From: Novosphingobium mathurense
GTDB taxonomy: Bacteria > Pseudomonadota > Alphaproteobacteria > Sphingomonadales > Sphingomonadaceae
Length of the DNA: 64,000 nucleotides
Assembly (NCBI RefSeq): GCF_900168325.1
Contig: NZ_FVZE01000001.1
Location: 1,240,001-1,304,000, forward strand
Direction: 5' to 3'
The first letter of the stretch is position 1. Every line of letters begins with the position of its first letter. The position numbers were made by a program, and so were the translations under genes. The notes beneath the pieces are model-generated. The model did not search any database and had not been told where the DNA came from. It saw only the letters and a list, made by a program, of their open reading frames with translations. Positions 28,286-38,278 of the stretch are shown here, piece after piece.

Positions 28286-29935
28286 TCACATGTTCGGATA
28301 GTTCGGGCCACCGCCGCCTTCGGGCGTGACCCATTCGATGTTCTGGGTCGGGTCCTTGATGTCGCAGGTCTTGCAGTGGACGCAGTTCTGCGCGTTGATC
28401 TGCAGGCGCGGCCCCGCGCCGTCCGGATCGACGAACTCGTACACGCCGGCCGGGCAGTAGCGCGCTTCCGGCCCGGCATAGACCGGCAGGTTGATCGCCG
28501 TCGGCACCGTCGGGTCCTTGAGGCGCAGGTGACAGGGCTGCTCTTCCTCGTGGTTGGTGAACGAGTAGGACACGCTGGTCAGGCGATCGAAGCTGATGAC
28601 GCCGTCGGGCTTGGGATATTCGATCGGCTTGTACAGATCGGCCCGCTGCAGCGTCGAGGCGTCGGTGTGGTGCTTCATCGGCTTGGCGAGACCGAAGCCG
28701 AACAGGGTGCGCAGCCACATGTCCGCACCGGCAAGGATCGTGCCCAGTTCGCCGCCCCACTTGGCAACCATCGGCTCGGCGTTCTGCACGAGCTTGAGTT
28801 CCTTGGCGATCCAGCTTTCGCGCACGGCGGTGTCGTATTCCATGAGCGCGTCCTGCTCACGGCCCGCCTTGATCGCAGCGGCGATCGTCTCGGCGGCGAG
28901 CATGCCCGACTTCATCGCGGTGTGCGTACCCTTGATGCGCGGCACGTTGACGAAACCGGCAGAGCAACCGGCCAGCACGCCGCCCGGGAAGGCAAGCTGC
29001 GGCACCGACTGCCAACCGCCCTCGTTGATCGCACGCGCGCCATAGGCCACGCGCTTGCCGCCCTCGAGGATCTTGCGGATTTCCGGGTGCTGCTTCCAGC
29101 GCTGGAATTCCTCGAAGGGGTAGACATAAGGGTTCTTGTAGTCGAGCGCGGTCACGAAGCCGAGCGAGACCTGGTTGTTGGCCTGGTGGTACAGGAAGCC
29201 GCCGCCCCAGGAATCGCTCTCGCTGAGCGGCCAGCCCTGGGTGTGGATGACGCGGCCCGGCGCGTGCTTGTCGGGATCGATGTCCCACAGTTCCTTGATG
29301 CCAAGGCCATAGATCTGCGGCTCGCAGTTCGCCTCGAGGTCGTACTTGGCCTTGAGACGCTTGGTCAGGTGACCGCGCGCGCCTTCGCAGAAGACGGTAT
29401 ACTTGCCGAGCAGGTTCATGCCCGGCTGGAAGTCGTCCTTGGGGTTACCTTCCCGGTCGACACCCATGTCGCCGGTCTGGACACCGATCACCGCGCCGTT
29501 GTCGTCGTAAAGGATTTCGGCAGCCGGGAAGCCGGGGAAGATCTCGACTTCGAGTTCCTCGGCCTTTTCGGCAAGCCAGCGGCACAGGTTGCCCAGCGAG
29601 CCGGTGAAGTTGCCTTCGTTCGACATGAAGGGCGGCATCAGGATCTCGGGCATCGAGACCTTGCCCTTCTTGGTCAGGTGCCAGTGCAGGTTGTCGGTCA
29701 CCGGCGTTTCGGCCAGCGGACAGCCGTCATCGGCCCAGCCCGGAAGCAGTTCGTCCAGCGCCTTGGGATCGATGGTCGCACCCGAAAGGATGTGGGCGCC
29801 GATCTCGGAACCCTTCTCCAGAACGCAGACCTGCAATTCGGGATCAACCTGCTTGAGCCGGATCGCCGTCGACAGGCCTGCCGGACCGCCGCCGACGATG
29901 ACGACGTCATATGGCATCTCTTCACGTTCAATCAT
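28286..29935 (-). CDS. Electron transfer flavoprotein-ubiquinone oxidoreductase
   Basis: Inner-membrane-associated FAD/[4Fe-4S] enzyme passing electrons from ETF to ubiquinone during fatty and amino acid oxidation. The 549-residue protein has the FAD-binding DVVIVGGGPAGLSTA near residues 10-24, DKHAPGRVIHTQGWP, the GCSAGFVNVP loop and C-terminal cluster cysteines in RYCPAG and NCVHCKTC (about 518-524). It ends GGGGPNYPNM as is usual. ATG 29935 is preferred; an in-frame TTG at 29947 is nearer to GGAG. ETF subunit genes are not in this window. Confidence 0.96.
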   Translation of the reverse strand: MIEREEMPYDVVIVGGGPAGLSTAIRLKQVDPELQVCVLEKGSEIGAHILSGATIDPKALDELLPGWADDGCPLAETPVTDNLHWHLTKKGKVSMPEILMPPFMSNEGNFTGSLGNLCRWLAEKAEELEVEIFPGFPAAEILYDDNGAVIGVQTGDMGVDREGNPKDDFQPGMNLLGKYTVFCEGARGHLTKRLKAKYDLEANCEPQIYGLGIKELWDIDPDKHAPGRVIHTQGWPLSESDSWGGGFLYHQANNQVSLGFVTALDYKNPYVYPFEEFQRWKQHPEIRKILEGGKRVAYGARAINEGGWQSVPQLAFPGGVLAGCSAGFVNVPRIKGTHTAMKSGMLAAETIAAAIKAGREQDALMEYDTAVRESWIAKELKLVQNAEPMVAKWGGELGTILAGADMWLRTLFGFGLAKPMKHHTDASTLQRADLYKPIEYPKPDGVISFDRLTSVSYSFTNHEEEQPCHLRLKDPTVPTAINLPVYAGPEARYCPAGVYEFVDPDGAGPRLQINAQNCVHCKTCDIKDPTQNIEWVTPEGGGGPNYPNM

Positions 29936-30038
29936 GGGGGCCCCCAACTCCGATCCTGTTATTCGGTATCAACTTAGTCGTACGATTAATTTCTCTTGTG
30001 CCTTGATTGCTCGTCGCCGACAGGTCAAGACCCCGGCG

Positions 30039-30794
30039 ATGGTTCAAGCCACGAATACGCAATTTCTGGACGAAATCACAGGCGCGCTCGACTGGTGGCG
30101 GGGCGCGGGTGTGGAATATGCCTTCCTCGACGAGCCGCGCCAATGGCTGGCCCCGCCCGAAGACGAACTGGCCGACGCCTCCGCATCGCAGCGTCCCCGC
30201 CGCGCACCGGTCGAACAGGCGGAAGTGGCACCGCCGCCCAGCCGCTTCGACCCCGCGGCGCTGCCCGGCGACCTGGCCGCCTTCGGCCAGTGGTGGCTGA
30301 GCGAGCCCCTGCTCGACGATGGCTCCACCGAGGGCAGAATGCTGCCTCGGGGCCAGGCGGGCGCGAAACTGATGGTCGTCGTCGATATGCCGGAGCCCGA
30401 CGACAGCGAGGCACTGCTTTCCGGACCGCAAGGCCGTCTGCTCGATGCCATGCTGGCCGCATTCGGTACGCGCCGCGACGATATCTACCTCGCAAGCGCC
30501 CTGCCCCGCGCCGCACCGGCGCCAGACTGGCCGGCGATGAACGAACGCGGGCTTGGACAAGTCCTCGTTCACCACATCAATCTGGTGGCGCCTGAGCGGC
30601 TTATCGTACTGGGAACAAACGTTCTACCGCTCATCGGGCACGAATTGCCGCAACGCTCTGCCGTTTTGCACACATTCGATCATGAAGGAGGAACGATACC
30701 TCTGCTTGCTTCGAGGGGGCTACCCGCACTGCTGGCGCAGCCGCGTTGGAAAGCCGTTCTCTGGCAGGCCTGGCTCAAGTGGACGGCCGGCTGA
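30039..30794 (+). CDS. Uracil-DNA-glycosylase-like protein without cluster cysteines
   Basis: The C-terminal 170 residues resemble the family 4/5 uracil-DNA glycosylase fold: a strand GAKLMVVVDMPEPDD stands where the family has G-E-A-P-G, SGPQGRLLDAMLAAFG and IYLASALPRAAP follow, and PERLIVLGTNVLPLIG precedes the end. The protein (251 aa) contains no Cys, so the [4Fe-4S] cluster of family 4 cannot form, and the H-P motif near the C-terminus is replaced by SRGLPALLAQ. It may be a catalytically dead or reassigned relative. The N-terminus is helical (WWRGAGVEYAFLDEPRQWL) with a Pro-rich linker. It precedes slt. Confidence 0.6.
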   Translation: MVQATNTQFLDEITGALDWWRGAGVEYAFLDEPRQWLAPPEDELADASASQRPRRAPVEQAEVAPPPSRFDPAALPGDLAAFGQWWLSEPLLDDGSTEGRMLPRGQAGAKLMVVVDMPEPDDSEALLSGPQGRLLDAMLAAFGTRRDDIYLASALPRAAPAPDWPAMNERGLGQVLVHHINLVAPERLIVLGTNVLPLIGHELPQRSAVLHTFDHEGGTIPLLASRGLPALLAQPRWKAVLWQAWLKWTAG

Positions 30795-30881
30795 ACCGGC
30801 CCAGCGCAGACACCACGCGGGCAGGTTGCGCCGGAACGGTCCGGGCTGCACCGGACAGGCAGAGTGATCGAACGATCGGGG

Positions 30882-32678
30882 ATGCGAATTTTGAGTAAAC
30901 TTGCCAAGGCAGGATGGATCGCCGGTATCGCCATCGCGTGCACCGCGACAGTGGCGACCGCTCCTGCATATGCGAACAGTGCCGCCGTCGACTATTTCCG
31001 CACCCGGGCGGACCGCACCGCCGTGCCGTCGCTACTGAGCCAGGACGACCGCGCCTACTACAAGCAGGTGTTCGACGCGATCGACGCCAAGAACTGGTCC
31101 AAGGTCCAGCAGATGCTGTCCGAGCGGCCCGATGGTCCGCTGCACCAGCAGGCCCGCGCCGAGTACTATCTTGCCGCTGGTTCCCCGAAGATCGAACTGC
31201 CCGACCTGCAGGATTGGCTGGCCAAGGGCACGGAGCTTCCCGGCGCCGACCAGATCTCCCGCCTCGCCCTGAAGCGCGGGGCCGATGCGATCCCCGACCT
31301 GCCCACCGAACAGCAGTTCGCCCGCCTGCCCTCGATGACCAAGCGCACCCGTCCCGCCTCGATCAGCGACGGAACGATGCCCGAGGCGATTTCCTCCAGC
31401 ATCCTCGAGCGCATCAAGAACGATGACCCGATGGGCGCGCGCGTCCTGCTCGATGGGATCGATGCCGGACTGAGCAATTCGGCGCGCGCCGAATGGCGCC
31501 AGCGTGTCGCCTGGAGCTTCTACATCGAGAACCAGGACACATCGGCCTACCAGATGGCACAACTGGCTGCCCTGGGCACCGGCCCGTGGGTAGGTGAGGC
31601 ATGGTGGACAGCCGGCCTCGCCGCATGGCGCCTTGGCGACTGCGACGCCGCCAGCGACGCCTTCGCCAAGGCCGCGAAAGCGTCCGAGAATGCGGAACTG
31701 ACTTCCGCTTCCTATTACTGGCAGAGCCGCGCCCTCGTACGCTGCCGCCGCCCCGACCTTGCCACGGAACCCCTGCGCATGGCGGCGAAGCGCGACGAGA
31801 CGCTTTACGGCATGCTGGCGAGCGAACAGCTCGGCGTGCACCTGCCCGAACAGCACGCCGGCGCTGACTTCACCCAGACCGACTGGCAATCGCTGCGCAA
31901 CAACACCAATGTGCGTGCTGCCGTGGAACTGGCCGAAATCGGCGAGGTCGGCCTCGCCGACGAAGTCCTGCGCCATCAGGCGCGCATCGGCGATCCTAAA
32001 CAGTACGAACCGCTCTCGCGCCTTGCACGCGACCTCGGCCTTCCTTCGACCCAGCTGTGGATGGCCTACAATGCGCCGCGCGGCGGCAAGCCCGAGCCGG
32101 CTACCCGCTTCCCCACACCGAAGTGGACGCCCATCGGCGGCTGGAAAGTCGATCCGGCGCTCGTCTATGCCCATGCGCTGCAGGAATCGATCTTCCAGAC
32201 CAGCGTCGTCAGCCCCGCCGGCGCGCGCGGCCTGATGCAGATCATGCCCTCGGCCGCACGCGACCATGCGTCAGACATCGGCGTATCCGGATCGCCCAGC
32301 GATCTCAACAAGCCCGAAATCAATCTCGCCTTCGGCCAGCGGCATCTCGAAATGCTGAAGAGCGCGTCGGGGACGCAGGGCCTGCTGCCCAAGGTCATGG
32401 CAGCCTACAACGCAGGGCTCGCGCCGATCACGCGGTGGAACACCGAGATCAAGGACGACGGCGATCCGCTGCTCTGGATGGAATCGATTCCCTACTGGGA
32501 AACCCGTGGCTACGTGAACATTGTCCTGCGCAATTACTGGATGTACGAGCGCCAGGCGGGTGGCGTTTCGGAAAGCCGGGTGGCGCTCGCTCAGGACATG
32601 TGGCCGACTTTCCCCGAACTGGCCGGGTCGAAGGCCGTGCGCATGGCAGCGAACGGAGCGATCTTGCGTGGCCATTGA
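30882..32678 (+). CDS. slt: Soluble lytic murein transglycosylase
   Basis: Periplasmic enzyme that cleaves peptidoglycan glycan strands with 1,6-anhydro ends. The 598-residue protein has a signal peptide (LAKAGWIAGIAIACTATVA, cleavage likely after AYA), a long helical superhelix with TPR-like spacing (about 50-400), and a C-terminal SLT lysozyme-like domain with the catalytic Glu in ALQESIFQ (about residue 435) followed by PAGARGLMQIMPSAA and AYNAGLAP. I use ATG 30882; a GTG at 30864 lies upstream. The end overlaps moaB by 11 nt. Turnover products would be imported by AmpG encoded at 46.9-48.6 kb. Confidence 0.94.
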   Translation: MRILSKLAKAGWIAGIAIACTATVATAPAYANSAAVDYFRTRADRTAVPSLLSQDDRAYYKQVFDAIDAKNWSKVQQMLSERPDGPLHQQARAEYYLAAGSPKIELPDLQDWLAKGTELPGADQISRLALKRGADAIPDLPTEQQFARLPSMTKRTRPASISDGTMPEAISSSILERIKNDDPMGARVLLDGIDAGLSNSARAEWRQRVAWSFYIENQDTSAYQMAQLAALGTGPWVGEAWWTAGLAAWRLGDCDAASDAFAKAAKASENAELTSASYYWQSRALVRCRRPDLATEPLRMAAKRDETLYGMLASEQLGVHLPEQHAGADFTQTDWQSLRNNTNVRAAVELAEIGEVGLADEVLRHQARIGDPKQYEPLSRLARDLGLPSTQLWMAYNAPRGGKPEPATRFPTPKWTPIGGWKVDPALVYAHALQESIFQTSVVSPAGARGLMQIMPSAARDHASDIGVSGSPSDLNKPEINLAFGQRHLEMLKSASGTQGLLPKVMAAYNAGLAPITRWNTEIKDDGDPLLWMESIPYWETRGYVNIVLRNYWMYERQAGGVSESRVALAQDMWPTFPELAGSKAVRMAANGAILRGH

Positions 32679-33195
32679 TCTCGAGCGGACTTTCAAGCCG
32701 ATAAATATTGCCCTTCTGACAGTATCCGACACCCGAGGCCCCGAAGACGACACGTCGGGCGACATTCTCGAACAGCGGATCCGGGATGCCGGCCACAAAC
32801 TGGTCGAGCGGGCCATCGAACGCGACGATGCAGGTCGCATCGTCAACCGGCTGAACAACTGGATCGACGATCGCGGCATCGACGCCATCATCTCGACCGG
32901 CGGCACCGGCCTCACCGGCCGCGACGTCACGCCAGAGGCGCTCGACAAGATCAAGGACAAGGAAATTCCGGGCTTCGGGGAGCTGTTCCGCTGGCTTTCC
33001 TACAAGACCATCGGCACCTCGACCGTGCAGAGCCGCGCCTTGGCCGTGGTTGCGCGCGGGACCTACATCTTCGCCCTGCCCGGATCGAACGGCGCGGTGA
33101 AGGACGGCTGGGATGGCATTCTGGCCGAACAGCTCGACAGCCGTAACCGGCCCTGCAACTTCGTCGAGCTGATGCCGCGCCTGCGCGAAGTCTGA
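32668..33195 (+). CDS. moaB: Molybdenum cofactor biosynthesis protein B
   Basis: MoaB/MogA-type protein of molybdopterin synthesis, which adenylates or inserts metal into the pterin. The 175-residue protein has INIALLTVSDTR, ISTGGTGLTGRDVTPEAL (the MoCF signature) and FALPGSNGAVKDGW. The start GTG 32668 overlaps the slt stop by 11 nt and matches family N-termini. No other moa or mod genes are in the window. Confidence 0.94.
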   Translation: MAIDLERTFKPINIALLTVSDTRGPEDDTSGDILEQRIRDAGHKLVERAIERDDAGRIVNRLNNWIDDRGIDAIISTGGTGLTGRDVTPEALDKIKDKEIPGFGELFRWLSYKTIGTSTVQSRALAVVARGTYIFALPGSNGAVKDGWDGILAEQLDSRNRPCNFVELMPRLREV

Positions 33196-33312
33196 CCGCC
33201 ACTCACCGGCTTCATCGACATACCGGCCCGCACCACCTCGCCCTTGTGCGAGTAGGCTACCTGAACCTGCAGACCTAGCGTCTCACCCGAAAAGACATTG
33301 GGAGAGAGTGCG

Positions 33313-34518
33313 ATGGCAACTGTGACGGCGAACCGTCCCGACCATGTTCCTGCAGACCGGGTTGTCGATTTCGACATCTTCGCCCCGCCCGGCGCGGAGG
33401 ACGATTACTTTGCGGCCTGGGCGTCAGTACGCGGAGACCATGCACTTGTCTGGACCACGGCCAACGGCGGCCACTGGATCGCCGCCGATGGCGAGACGAC
33501 GCGCAGGCTCTGGAACGATGCCGAGAACCTGTCCAACGAGGCGCTGGCAGTAACCCCGGGTCTTGGCGAAGCGATGGAGTTCATCCCGCTCCAGCAGGAC
33601 GCCCCCGAGCACAAACCGTTCCGTATGGCGGTGATGAAGGGCTTCGCCAACAACCACGTCGTCGCGATGGAGCCGCTCATCCGCGAGGTCGCGCGCGAAC
33701 TGACCGCGCAGATCGCCCCGCACGGCGAATGCGAGTTCATGGAGGAATACGCCGAAGTCCTGCCGATCCACATCTTCCTCACCCTGATCGACGTGCCGAC
33801 GCAGGACCGCCTGCGCCTTCGTCCGCTGGGCCAGCAGCTGACCCGGCCCGACGGTTCGATGACGGTCGAGCAATTGCGCGATGCGGCCGACGGCTACTTG
33901 CGCCCCTATATCGAGGAACGGCTGCGCAATCCCGGGCAGGACCTGTTCAGCCGCATTCTCTCCATCCCCATCGAGGGCCGCGCATGGACCTTCGACGAGG
34001 CCCAGCGCATGTGCCGCAACCTGCTTTTCGGCGGGCTGGACACGGTCGTCTCGATGTTCGGCAACATCGCCCTGCACCTTGCGCGCCATCCCGAGGACCA
34101 GGACCTGCTGCGGCAACGTCCCGAGCTGATCCCGCAGGCCGCAGACGAACTGATGCGCCGCTATCCGATGGTCTCGGTCACCCGCAATCTCGTGAGGGAC
34201 GTAGAGATCGACGGCATCACGCTCAAGGCAGGCGATCTCGTCTACCTCAACAGCTCGATCCACAACCTCGACACGGCCTGCTTCGACAACCCCCACAAGG
34301 TCGATTTCGAACGCAATCTCCCGCCAGTGCGCCACACCACCATGGGTGTCGGCCCGCATCGCTGCGTGGGTGCGGGGCTCGCCCGGCTGGAGGCGATCCT
34401 GTTCATCGAGGAATGGCTCAAGGGCATTCCGCCGTTCCGGGTCAAGCCCGGCTCTCCTCCGCGGTACCGCGCAGGCAATGTCGGCGCCCTGACCGAGCTA
34501 CGGCTTGAGTGGGACTGA
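33313..34518 (+). CDS. Cytochrome P450, CYP101 (P450cam)-like
   Basis: Heme-thiolate monooxygenase of 401 residues. The I-helix oxygen-activation motif is LLFGGLDTVVSMFG (about 237-250), the ExxR salt bridge is in DELMRRYP (279-282), and the heme-binding loop is MGVGPHRCVGAGLAR with Cys351. Order and wording of LRQRPELIPQAADELMRRY and WLKGIPPFRVKPG closely follow P450cam, and Novosphingobium species carry many CYP101 members. GGGAGAG about 5 nt before ATG 33313 supports this start. No ferredoxin or reductase gene adjoins it, so partners must be elsewhere. Substrate unknown (terpenoid-like is typical of the family). Confidence 0.92.
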   Translation: MATVTANRPDHVPADRVVDFDIFAPPGAEDDYFAAWASVRGDHALVWTTANGGHWIAADGETTRRLWNDAENLSNEALAVTPGLGEAMEFIPLQQDAPEHKPFRMAVMKGFANNHVVAMEPLIREVARELTAQIAPHGECEFMEEYAEVLPIHIFLTLIDVPTQDRLRLRPLGQQLTRPDGSMTVEQLRDAADGYLRPYIEERLRNPGQDLFSRILSIPIEGRAWTFDEAQRMCRNLLFGGLDTVVSMFGNIALHLARHPEDQDLLRQRPELIPQAADELMRRYPMVSVTRNLVRDVEIDGITLKAGDLVYLNSSIHNLDTACFDNPHKVDFERNLPPVRHTTMGVGPHRCVGAGLARLEAILFIEEWLKGIPPFRVKPGSPPRYRAGNVGALTELRLEWD

Positions 34519-34523
34519 CCCGC

Positions 34524-35366
34524 TCAGGTAAACAGCGGTAGCTCGGCGACCTCGTCGTCGGTCATCGCGATGCGGAAAAGATCGCGCAGGAGACGCCCAT
34601 AATCTCGCGGATCGTCGATAGTGCGCGTCTCGCTTGTGCCGTCACGATAGACCGTCAGCTGTCTTTCGCTGAGCGCTGCAAAACCACCCGGCAGGACAAT
34701 GCTGGCGATATGCAGCGCGGTGAAGCGCGTATCGGGCCGCGTCGCAGTCCAGTGATTGCCCATCTCCAGGTCATCGGGAGCAACCTGCGTGAGGTCGAAG
34801 GCGTACTGCGGCTGCCAGTCGCCGTGCGGGGCACTGCGGCCATCGGTCGCACTCACCGGCCCGGCACGTTCGAGCCGCCATTCGCCCAGCAGCGAACCCG
34901 GTTCGCCCGCGCGCAGCAGGCGATGGCGGGCACCGTCCGACGTCCCCACTTCCGCGCAGTGTTCGAGCGGCAGAGGCGGCACGAAGCTGCCTCCGAAGCC
35001 CGCATCGGCAATCCACGGCTTGCCGTCGACTTGCACAAGGAGCAGCGTGTGCGTGCGCGGCGGAGCGACACCCTCGGGAATGCCGAGCAGGACCCGTGCC
35101 AGCAACGGGCGATTTTCAGAACCCAGCAGCGTGAGCATGTCCGCATAGAGGCGGTTCTGCTCGAAGCAGTAGCCACCCCGCTCGCGCACCACGAGCTTGT
35201 CGAACACCGACGCGCTGTCGATGCGGATGCCGCGTCCCAAGCGGATATCGAGATTCTCGAAACCGATGGCGCGCCGGTGCGCGAGCTGCAACTGGGCCAG
35301 CCCGCCCGCATCGAGGGCCGGCGCTTCGCTCAGGCCGATACGGCCAAGGTACTGTTCGAGTTCCAT
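34524..35366 (-). CDS. nat: Arylamine N-acetyltransferase
   Basis: Cytosolic enzyme that acetylates arylamines and hydrazines using acetyl-CoA. The catalytic triad is complete: Cys67 in GGYCFEQN, His106 in RTHTLLLV and Asp121 in IADAGFGG. Length 280 aa is typical. The start MELEQYLGRIG at 35366 matches the family, and upstream residues look unrelated. It converges with the P450 gene with only 5 nt between stops, a pairing that suits xenobiotic or aromatic metabolism, but there is no shared promoter. Confidence 0.93.
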   Translation of the reverse strand: MELEQYLGRIGLSEAPALDAGGLAQLQLAHRRAIGFENLDIRLGRGIRIDSASVFDKLVVRERGGYCFEQNRLYADMLTLLGSENRPLLARVLLGIPEGVAPPRTHTLLLVQVDGKPWIADAGFGGSFVPPLPLEHCAEVGTSDGARHRLLRAGEPGSLLGEWRLERAGPVSATDGRSAPHGDWQPQYAFDLTQVAPDDLEMGNHWTATRPDTRFTALHIASIVLPGGFAALSERQLTVYRDGTSETRTIDDPRDYGRLLRDLFRIAMTDDEVAELPLFT

Positions 35367-35507
35367 TCGCGGCGGAATGGCATGTTCACGCGGCCTTGGG
35401 CAAGCCTGTGAATAACTCGGGGATAACCGGTGCATGGACGGGGGAAATGCTGTGCGTGAACGGGGGACTATTCAGCGCCCCCTGTCCTCCCCTTGCGATA
35501 CTGCCGA

Positions 35508-37265
<1,758 letters not shown>

Positions 37266-37345
37266 TCAAACGCCCGATGGGATGACGCGAGTGCGCAATT
37301 GGCTGAATCGAAAAGGACCGGTTCCCGGACCGATCCGACTTCGGC

Positions 37346-37894
37346 TCACATGACCTTGTGCAACGTCAATACGATGCCAAGCGACACAAGCACGACGAGG
37401 ATCGTCCCACCGGTGATGATCAGCGCCTTCGCCAACGGACTGCGCGGCGACGGCTCCGGAAGAGGAGAAGCGGCTCGTGCTAGGCTCCCAGGTGTCAAGG
37501 GATCGACCGCGATAGCGCCACTGACGATAACAGCATCGACATCGGGCACGCGGACTTGTTCTTCACCATCGTCCACGGTCGCATCCGGCTCTTTGGACGC
37601 AGGCGCCAGTTCTATGAATGCTGGCGCTGGCTCTTCCGGCTCCGCAGTCTTTTCCTGCTCCAGCAGGTAGGTCCGGTAGGCGCGCGCCAGTTCGGCACGC
37701 GGCGGAGATCCGGTGCGATTGCGGATGCTCTCGATACGCTGATTGACGGCACTCACCGAAATGCCGAGTTCGAACGCGATTTCCTTGCTCGTGCGATTTT
37801 CCGCCACGTATCCCAGGACTTCATGCTGCTTTGGCGTCAGACTGGGAAACACATCGAGCGGACTTGGCGCCCGATCGGCGCCGTCGTCACCCAT
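37346..37894 (-). CDS. Tail-anchored LuxR-type helix-turn-helix protein
   Basis: Unusual 182-residue regulator. Residues 19-62 form a LuxR/sigma-4-like helix-turn-helix (LTPKQHEVLGYVAENRTSKE, then ELGISVSAVNQRIESI). It is followed by an acidic, Pro/Glu-rich linker of about 90 residues. A single hydrophobic segment (ALIITGGTILVVLVSLGIVL, about 157-176) sits almost at the C-terminus, leaving a few residues after it, so the DNA-binding domain should face the cytosol. There is no sensor domain. The target genes are unknown. A good promoter lies upstream. Confidence 0.75.
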   Translation of the reverse strand: MGDDGADRAPSPLDVFPSLTPKQHEVLGYVAENRTSKEIAFELGISVSAVNQRIESIRNRTGSPPRAELARAYRTYLLEQEKTAEPEEPAPAFIELAPASKEPDATVDDGEEQVRVPDVDAVIVSGAIAVDPLTPGSLARAASPLPEPSPRSPLAKALIITGGTILVVLVSLGIVLTLHKVM

Positions 37895-38278
37895 GCCCCG
37901 CCCGACAGATAGTAATGTTCATGTATAAACCCCAGTTTCGCGCCGACACCCTTTCCCGGCACTTAACTTGTTGCATTATAAGGCTGACTTTGACTTCCTA
38001 GCAAGCCAAAGAGACGAAAAAATGTCCGGCCCGGTATCGTTTCTTCCGGGGCATAAAGCGGCGCCCATCCGCGCACCCGAATGTCGAGAAGGCGCACCGG
38101 ACAAGAACACGCCTGGCAACATGGCACTGCAGGCTTTCCAAGGCCTTGGCGCGCCATCGGCCGGACGAGGAGCGCAAGAACGGCGCACCGGCTTCTGCAA
38201 TTCCGCCTTGCCCGCCCTTGCCTTTCGCGCGCCCTGCCCCTAGCGGCACACGCGCGTCAGGTCTGAAGGAGTCGAACC
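37895..38278. other. 384-nt intergenic region before purB
   Basis: No supported gene. Besides the minus-strand promoter at 37975-38004, the stretch holds a run of GA-rich DNA and an AAGGAG ribosome binding site 6-11 nt before purB. A plus-strand frame at 37968-38243 lacks a ribosome binding site and looks non-coding. No clear sigma-70 promoter or terminator for purB was recognised. Confidence 0.4.
37975..38004 (-). promoter_or_regulatory. Promoter of the tail-anchored LuxR-type gene
   Basis: On the minus strand TTGCTA (38004-37999), an 18-nt spacer and a perfect TATAAT (37980-37975) form a sigma-70-type promoter. It predicts a leader of about 70 nt before the ATG at 37894. Confidence 0.55.

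Noticed and set aside
37968-38243. 91-codon frame before purB
   Set aside because: No ribosome binding site, no domain, and ends in a low-complexity stretch; treated as intergenic.
37895-38278. 6S RNA or purine riboswitch before purB
   Set aside because: Searched by eye for a long central-bubble fold or a purine aptamer core; nothing recognisable, and purine riboswitches are not expected here in alphaproteobacteria.
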